Positions 43,078-47,403 of a DNA stretch of 47,403 bases are shown piece by piece. The stretch lies in contig PYVY01000023.1 of the NCBI GenBank assembly GCA_003056425.1, positions 1 to 47,403 on the forward strand, read 5' to 3'. This DNA is from Alteromonas indica (GTDB taxonomy: Bacteria > Pseudomonadota > Gammaproteobacteria > Enterobacterales > Alteromonadaceae). How positions within the stretch are numbered: position 1 is the stretch's first letter; every line of letters starts with the position of its first letter. The translations under genes and the position numbers were made by a program. The notes under the pieces are model-generated. The model was given only the letters and a program-made list of their open reading frames with translations. It made no database searches and was not told the origin of the DNA.

Positions 43078-43839
43078 ATGCGTATTCTGGCACTGATAAC
43101 CTTACTTCTCTGCTCCCTTCCTGCCTTAGCAAAGCATTATATTATCGGGGCGCAGAACATTCATTACTACCCGCATTATGACTTCCAGTCTTCTGTAGAT
43201 AAGGGGCTGGGCTGGGCAATCCTTGAAGCCTACGCGAAATCGTCCGGCCATCAATTTAGTTATCATGCTATGCCGATAACGCGCCTGCAGCGAGAACTAA
43301 ACAAAGGTAACGTAGATTTTATATACCCGGATAATCCCCAATGGTATGCGGGTACGGATGCTCAATATCCTAAAACGTATTCAGGGCCTTTGGTGCGTAC
43401 ATTAGGAGGGACTATCGTTCGCCCCGCAGATGTGGGGAAAGGGGTGGCATATGTTAAGCGCCTGTCTTTTCCATTGGGCTTTTCCCCTGTCATCTGGCAG
43501 CCAAGGATAGATGCCGGGTTGTTGGACGTGGTGCCGGTTAACGATACTATGGCAGCGCTGGAACTATTACAGGGCGGACGAGTTGAGGCAGCGAACCTGG
43601 AATACAATGTAGTTCAGTATATTGCTTCAGTAACGCCTAATCTGGGGCCATTTATTATGGACACCTCATTACCCTATGTTGATGTAGGTTTTCGGCTTTC
43701 AACATTGAATCATCCCGAGCTGATTGCAGACTTAAATGTATTTCTCGCTGAAAATATCCCTCTCCTCCAACGGCTTTACCAGCAATATAAAATCAGTCCT
43801 CCGCCCGAAATCTTAGCGCAACTGGCCTCCACGTATTAA
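43078..43839 (+). CDS. Periplasmic solute-binding-like protein (family 3 type)
   Basis: The product is 253 aa with a signal peptide ending LPALA. The pattern (DKGLGWAILEAYAKSSGHQFSY, then LQRELNKGNVDFIYPDN, then NDTMAALELLQGGRVEAANLE) matches extracellular solute-binding proteins of the amino-acid type used without a transporter, as is frequent in Alteromonadales and Vibrionales. No permease genes are next to it, so a sensor-like or orphan role is possible. About 300 bp without genes follow. Confidence 0.75.
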   Translation: MRILALITLLLCSLPALAKHYIIGAQNIHYYPHYDFQSSVDKGLGWAILEAYAKSSGHQFSYHAMPITRLQRELNKGNVDFIYPDNPQWYAGTDAQYPKTYSGPLVRTLGGTIVRPADVGKGVAYVKRLSFPLGFSPVIWQPRIDAGLLDVVPVNDTMAALELLQGGRVEAANLEYNVVQYIASVTPNLGPFIMDTSLPYVDVGFRLSTLNHPELIADLNVFLAENIPLLQRLYQQYKISPPPEILAQLASTY

Positions 43840-44135
43840 TCATATTTGCCTTAACATTATTACCCACTTAACTCCCATCACGTGTAAATTCGTAGCTTCG
43901 CTATAAAGGGCTTTTCTCTGTTTTAACAGGTTATCTCCAGCAGCTTATCGGGGACTATCTCAGTCAAATCCAAAACTACACCGTGCAGTGTAAATTATAC
44001 GCTACTAATATTACCAAATTACATAGTTAGCCTATGCTTAATCATTTAATACATAGATTTATTTATACATTTTAAGTATTTATAAACTTGGATCCCGGCT
44101 TGCTCTGAGGTTACGCACAACCACGAGGAGCAATC

Positions 44136-44675
44136 ATGTTACGTCCACTCATTTTATTAATACTGCCTTTGATCTTACTGATTACGCCCGCAGCGCATGC
44201 TAATTCACAAGCGGTAGCTATTGATTACCTGCAGGGTTCTGATGATATAAAAGGCGTGCGATTAGCCTATCGTCCTTATACCCATCATTTAGTGAGTGAC
44301 TGGTTTGGAGAGATTAGCCTGTATTGGGAGGCCAGCGTGAATGTATGGGAATATGGTGCGCAAAATACACATTCCAGTAATGTGGCATTTGCCCTATCGC
44401 CGGTGCTAATGAAAAGAATTGGTACCGTGGCAGATAGCTACCCGGTGTATTTAGAAGCGGGAATTGGCGCAAGCTTGGTAAATGATCGTGAGTTTGCTGG
44501 CAAAGATATTGGTTCACACTATCAATTTGAGGATCGGCTAGGTTTGGTAATGAGCCTTGATGAAGACGACAGTGCCCAGGTAAGCGTTAGATATATGCAT
44601 TATTCAAATGCCGGGCTCAATGACGACAATCCGGGACTGGACTTTTTAAGCCTTTCTTATATTCACCATTTTTAG
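44136..44675 (+). CDS. PagL-like lipid A 3-O-deacylase (acyloxyacyl hydrolase family)
   Basis: This 179-aa outer-membrane barrel has a signal peptide (cleavage after AAHA) and ends in ...SYIHHF. The PagL catalytic core is visible as H155-Y-S157 in RYMHYSNAGL. In PagL the third residue, a Glu, follows 12 residues after the Ser; here that position is D169 (NPGLDFLSL). PagL removes a 3-O-acyl chain from lipid A and so reduces its endotoxic signal. The start follows GAGGAGC with good spacing. Activity with Asp at the third site is uncertain. Confidence 0.82.
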   Translation: MLRPLILLILPLILLITPAAHANSQAVAIDYLQGSDDIKGVRLAYRPYTHHLVSDWFGEISLYWEASVNVWEYGAQNTHSSNVAFALSPVLMKRIGTVADSYPVYLEAGIGASLVNDREFAGKDIGSHYQFEDRLGLVMSLDEDDSAQVSVRYMHYSNAGLNDDNPGLDFLSLSYIHHF

Positions 44676-44880
44676 CAGACCATTTAGTCTGCTTAAGCAC
44701 GAATAATTTTCAAAAAGTGCGTAAATATATTCCAATCTATACTACGGCGAAGAAGCGTTAATCTAGCTATATTACTGATTAATAATAATATATTGGTATA
44801 CGGCACAGTTAATGAATATCTAATATCGAACTTATCCTCCGGTCAGCAGTTCCCACGGAGGCATGACAATGGAGATACAA

Positions 44881-45591
44881 ATGAACAAATTAGCCCTAGC
44901 CGTTATTATTTCAGGCACGATGTCTACCGCTGCTTTTGCCAATCATCATATGGAAAAAATTGATAGCACGTTTAGCAGTCTGGACAGTAATAGTGACTCA
45001 ATGGTATCGATGGATGAGGTGAAAGAAACCTCTATTTCGGACTATTTTTCTAAAATGGATAAGAACGGCGATAATTCGCTGTCAGAAAATGAATATATCA
45101 CCTACTTACAAGATAGCCCTGAGTCGTTCTCAGAAGATGTGAAAAAACAGATTCACATGACACAAGCTGAAGTAGAAGCTGATATGGACAAAGTGGCGAA
45201 ACAGTCTCGTGAAGACATGGACTATCGTCAAAAAAATGTTTCTGCGACCGTTGAAGAAGGCAGTTCAGAAATGACGCAGGGCATGCGTTCTGTTAATACA
45301 GAAGAACATGCTATGCAGTCACATAAACAGGACTCTATGGACCATATGGAGCAAGACCGTGACGGCGATATTGCCCGTAGCAGTGAGCAAGCAGGCCAGC
45401 CTGAAGGCGATGTAGTAGCCCGTAATGAATTTGATATGCTTGATGAAAACGGTGATGGCCAGGTAACTGAAAAAGAAGCGTCAAACGCCGGCGTTAATGA
45501 AACTTTCAGTGATATGGACAGCAATGACGACAACATGATTACTCATCAAGAATACAGCGAGTATCGTAACTCAGAAGAAGCTGAAGAATAA
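44881..45591 (+). CDS. Secreted acidic EF-hand protein
   Basis: From the ATG at 44881 the product is 236 aa with a signal peptide (MNKLALAVIISGTMSTAAFA). Four EF-hand-like loops appear in two pairs: DSNSDSMVSMDE and DKNGDNSLSENE near the N-terminus, DENGDGQVTEKE and DSNDDNMITHQE near the C-terminus, separated by a Met/Glu/Asp-rich helical middle. It likely binds calcium in the periplasm or outside. An ATG at 44869 with GGAGG at 44857-44861 is an alternative start. A strong terminator follows. Confidence 0.85.
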   Translation: MNKLALAVIISGTMSTAAFANHHMEKIDSTFSSLDSNSDSMVSMDEVKETSISDYFSKMDKNGDNSLSENEYITYLQDSPESFSEDVKKQIHMTQAEVEADMDKVAKQSREDMDYRQKNVSATVEEGSSEMTQGMRSVNTEEHAMQSHKQDSMDHMEQDRDGDIARSSEQAGQPEGDVVARNEFDMLDENGDGQVTEKEASNAGVNETFSDMDSNDDNMITHQEYSEYRNSEEAEE

Positions 45592-45608
45592 TTAGTCAGC
45601 ATAATGCT

Positions 45609-45639
45609 AAAAAGGCCTGATAATATCAGGCCTTTTTTT
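45609..45639 (+). terminator. Intrinsic terminator after the EF-hand gene
   Basis: AAAGGCCTGATA and TATCAGGCCTTT form a near-continuous stem, followed by T7. It lies about 20 nt past the stop. Confidence 0.9.
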
Positions 45640-46520
45640 AGGGCGGTAGACGCCCTGTAATATACGCATTTTTGCTATCAGAGTAGTGGGCTTTAATCAG
45701 GCTTGATTATTTGCGTTCCCTTTCGCTACGTGGCGTGCTATTCCTTAATAGCAGTCAGGGTTAACTTCTCTTTAATTACTTCCTGGCTATAAACGTATTA
45801 GTGTTCGGTATATGGCATGATGCGCCACATACCCTAACATAAAACGTTCCATACCTTTGTCAGGCCATAGACGCGTGCTCTTTTGCTGCTTATTTTCTCT
45901 TATCTACTAGCTATCTTTATCAATGCATGTGCCATCTCGCTATGTGTGGCGTGAATCACCCTAGTCGGGATATCGTCATTTATGCCTTAGGTAGTCACCG
46001 TAATTAGTGCTTACCAGCGTTAGCCTAAGCTATCTGCTTAATAATAGGAACAGGGCCTGCGGGTGTAACTTGCACGCTATCGGTGTACTATTTGGCTAAT
46101 GGGTTTGAGGTTAAATAAAGCATTGTTCCTTCGCCTACCACACTTTGTATTTTTTAGGCGACAGCACCAGGGCACACCTGTTTGCTTCACTACTTTAACT
46201 ACCGGCCCGGGTCTAGCCATACGGCCTGGCGTTTACCATTTCACTCTAGACACGCTAGCGCTATTCCACACTAATCTGTCTGCTGCATTAACCGTTGAGT
46301 AGACTTTTTACTTCGGTTTTTCTGCTAATGGCTATTCCTATTTTTGCTCTAGGCTGGCCTATTGGTAATTGGCCAGAGAGCCTTATAAAGCATATAAACA
46401 TACACCATTTGGCCGGTAATGCGTTTGTTGCCGAAAATTCATTAAAATACGATCAAACATTCTCAAGTCCTTTGTAGCCATCTAATTAATCCCCAAAGAT
46501 ACCGTGAGTACAATAGCGGG
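45640..46520. other. About 0.9 kb without recognisable genes
   Basis: Only short frames without ribosome sites or family resemblance occur here (for example at 46099-46302 and 46295-46477). Words such as GTGGCGTG recur. It may be decayed sequence downstream of the rRNA operon. Confidence 0.5.
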
Positions 46521-46922
46521 ATCGCCGTGGGTGATGGCAGCTGCGCTACACGTGGCGCTATCCTGACCCTTTATGCTTTATTTTGTCACAGCCAAAAAAA
46601 TCCCTGTCTTTCGATAAGAGCCTCTTCGTAGAACGGGACTGCTTCACAGCGAGTCGTAGCGGCTGTGCTACACAAAACACTATCCTGACCATTATGCTTT
46701 ATTTTGTCACAGCCACAAAAAAGCCCCTGTCTTTCGACAAGGGCTTCTTCGTAGAACGGGACTGCTTCACAGTGAGTCGTGGCGGCTGTGCTACACAAAG
46801 CGCTTTCCTGATACCTCTGAGAGCGGTCGGGTGCTCTGACAACACGGGGTAAGCCTGCTCTGGCACGGCCCAGCCGCAGTGAATAGCGAAATTACTCAGT
46901 CTAATTTACAGACCATAAAAAC

Positions 46923-46951
46923 GAAAAAAGCCCACTCAATCGAGTGGGCTT
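46923..46951 (-). terminator. Type A terminator hairpin, inner copy
   Basis: Identical in stem (GCCCACTC/GAGTGGGC) to the hairpin directly after the 5S gene, with a T6 run on the minus strand. It would back up rRNA termination. Confidence 0.75.
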
Positions 46952-47044
46952 CTTCGTAGAATAGGACTGTTGCACAGCGAGCCGTGGCGGCTGTGCTACA
47001 CAAAGCACTATCCTGACCCTTATGCTTTATTTTGTCACAGACAC

Positions 47045-47074
47045 AAAAAAGCCCCTGTCTTTCGACAAGGGCTT
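47045..47074 (-). terminator. Type B terminator hairpin
   Basis: GCCC-C-TGTC-TTTC-GACA-A-GGGC, one C-A mismatch, followed by T6 on the minus strand. A second copy is at 46717-46745. Confidence 0.7.
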
Positions 47075-47251
47075 CTTCGTAGAATGGGACTGCTTCACAG
47101 CGAGCCGTGGCGGCTGTGCTACACAAAGCGCTTTCCTGATACCTGTAAGAGCGGTCGGATACTCAGACAACATGGTTCGCATGAGTTACGGGACCGACTT
47201 TCTCGCGTTGAATAGCGAAGTCGCTCAGGTTATTTAGGATGAGGCATAAAA

Positions 47252-47282
47252 ACGAAAAAAGCCCACTCAATCGAGTGGGCTT
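47252..47282 (-). terminator. Terminator of the rRNA operon
   Basis: AAGCCCACTC-GATT-GAGTGGGCTT on the minus strand, 10-bp perfect stem followed by a T-tract, about 15 nt past the 5S 3' end. Confidence 0.9.
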
Positions 47283-47297
47283 CTTCGTAGAATGGGA

Positions 47298-47403
47298 GTC
47301 TGGCGGTGTGCTACTCTCACATGGGGAAACCCCACACTACCATCGCCGCTAATACGTTTCACTTCTGAGTTCGGAATGGGATCAGGTGGTGCCGTATCGC
47401 TAT
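47298..47403 (-). rRNA. rrf: 5S rRNA, partial (5' end beyond the window)
   Basis: On the minus strand this reads GATACGGCACCACCTGATCC, then CATTCCGAACTCAGAAGTG, CGTATTAGCGGCGATGGTAG and ends GAGTAGCACACCGCCAGAC, the usual gammaproteobacterial 5S. About 106 nt are present; the first 10-15 nt and the 23S gene would lie to the right. It marks the end of an rRNA operon transcribed leftward. Confidence 0.96.

Larger units (their letters stand above)
46537..47290. repeat. Tandem array of terminator hairpins and 5S 3'-end remnants
   Basis: Five units precede the 5S gene on the plus-strand map (that is, downstream of it in its own direction). Each has a hairpin, then CTTCGTAGAA, then a GC-rich segment ending GGCTGTGCTACAC; a partial sixth is at 46537-46592. 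Hairpins alternate between two types. Type B (GCCCCTGTC...GACAAGGGC) is at 46717-46745 and 47045-47074, with a worn copy at 46594-46624. Type A (GCCCACTC-AATC-GAGTGGGC) is at 46923-46951 and 47252-47282. The B-A pair repeats with a period of about 328 bp. On the minus strand each unit shares TAGCACA, CGCCA and a 20-base stretch starting TCCCATTCTACGAAG with the 3' end of the 5S gene. Confidence 0.85.

Noticed and set aside
46099..46477. Two short plus-strand frames of 60-67 codons
   Set aside because: No ribosome binding sites, odd composition and no resemblance to known proteins; probably chance frames.
46583..47237. Several similar 70-90-codon frames in the repeat array
   Set aside because: They resemble each other only because the DNA is repeated, and they read through terminator hairpins; not real genes.

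Overview
The window reads as chromosomal DNA of a marine gammaproteobacterium of the order Alteromonadales (Alteromonadaceae-like). The protein types and gene neighbourhoods support this: kbl-tdh-glpE-glpG, ubiC-ubiA, coaBC-slmA, rpmB-rpmG next to mutM-coaD, a yjbEFGH exopolysaccharide operon, KdkA and several GGDEF/EAL proteins. I cannot fix the genus from sequence alone. No 16S or 23S rRNA is present; only most of a 5S gene is visible at the right edge.

Region 1 (1-4191) is the end of an integrated, AT-richer element that abuts the 3' end of a tRNA-Arg(CCG) gene. It carries an apparently broken excisionase-like fragment, a small winged-helix-like protein and a P2 gpA-like HUH replication endonuclease. 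The endonuclease gene contains a dense cluster of CGTTAACG palindromes, a candidate nested origin. The cargo is an AvcID-type anti-phage module: a 511-aa P-loop plus dCTP/dCMP deaminase preceded by a promoter, a perfect 14-bp palindrome and a leader that could hold the antagonist RNA. Upstream of the tRNA (4263-4442) is an odd tract of perfect hairpins between two exact 21-bp direct repeats, with a tRNA 5'-half remnant.

Region 2 (4737-24900) is core housekeeping: cytochrome c5, a GAF-GAF-GGDEF-EAL protein with a damaged EAL domain, Rep helicase, UbiK, UbiCA, a FliL-like secreted protein, the tight kbl-tdh-glpE-glpG operon, a three-gene operon (periplasmic PstS-like protein, outer-membrane barrel, membrane GGDEF-EAL protein), a GT9 heptosyltransferase, KdkA, CoaD, MutM, a small membrane protein whose 3' end has spawned 25-bp tandem repeats, and rpmB-rpmG.

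Region 3 (25000-37730) holds a GT4 glycosyltransferase downstream of yjbEFGH (with a terminator after yjbE), then radC, coaBC, slmA (without dut at its usual place between them), an M28 peptidase, a DUF1820 protein and a DUF885 peptidase coupled to a small membrane protein.

Region 4 (37797-47403) has the SOS mutasome imuA-imuB-dnaE2 under a textbook promoter with a LexA box, a solute-binding-like protein, a PagL-like lipid A deacylase with a Glu-to-Asp change at its third catalytic position, and a secreted EF-hand protein. About 0.9 kb without genes follows. A tandem array of terminators and 5S 3'-end remnants then leads to the 5S rRNA gene, the tail of an rRNA operon running leftward.
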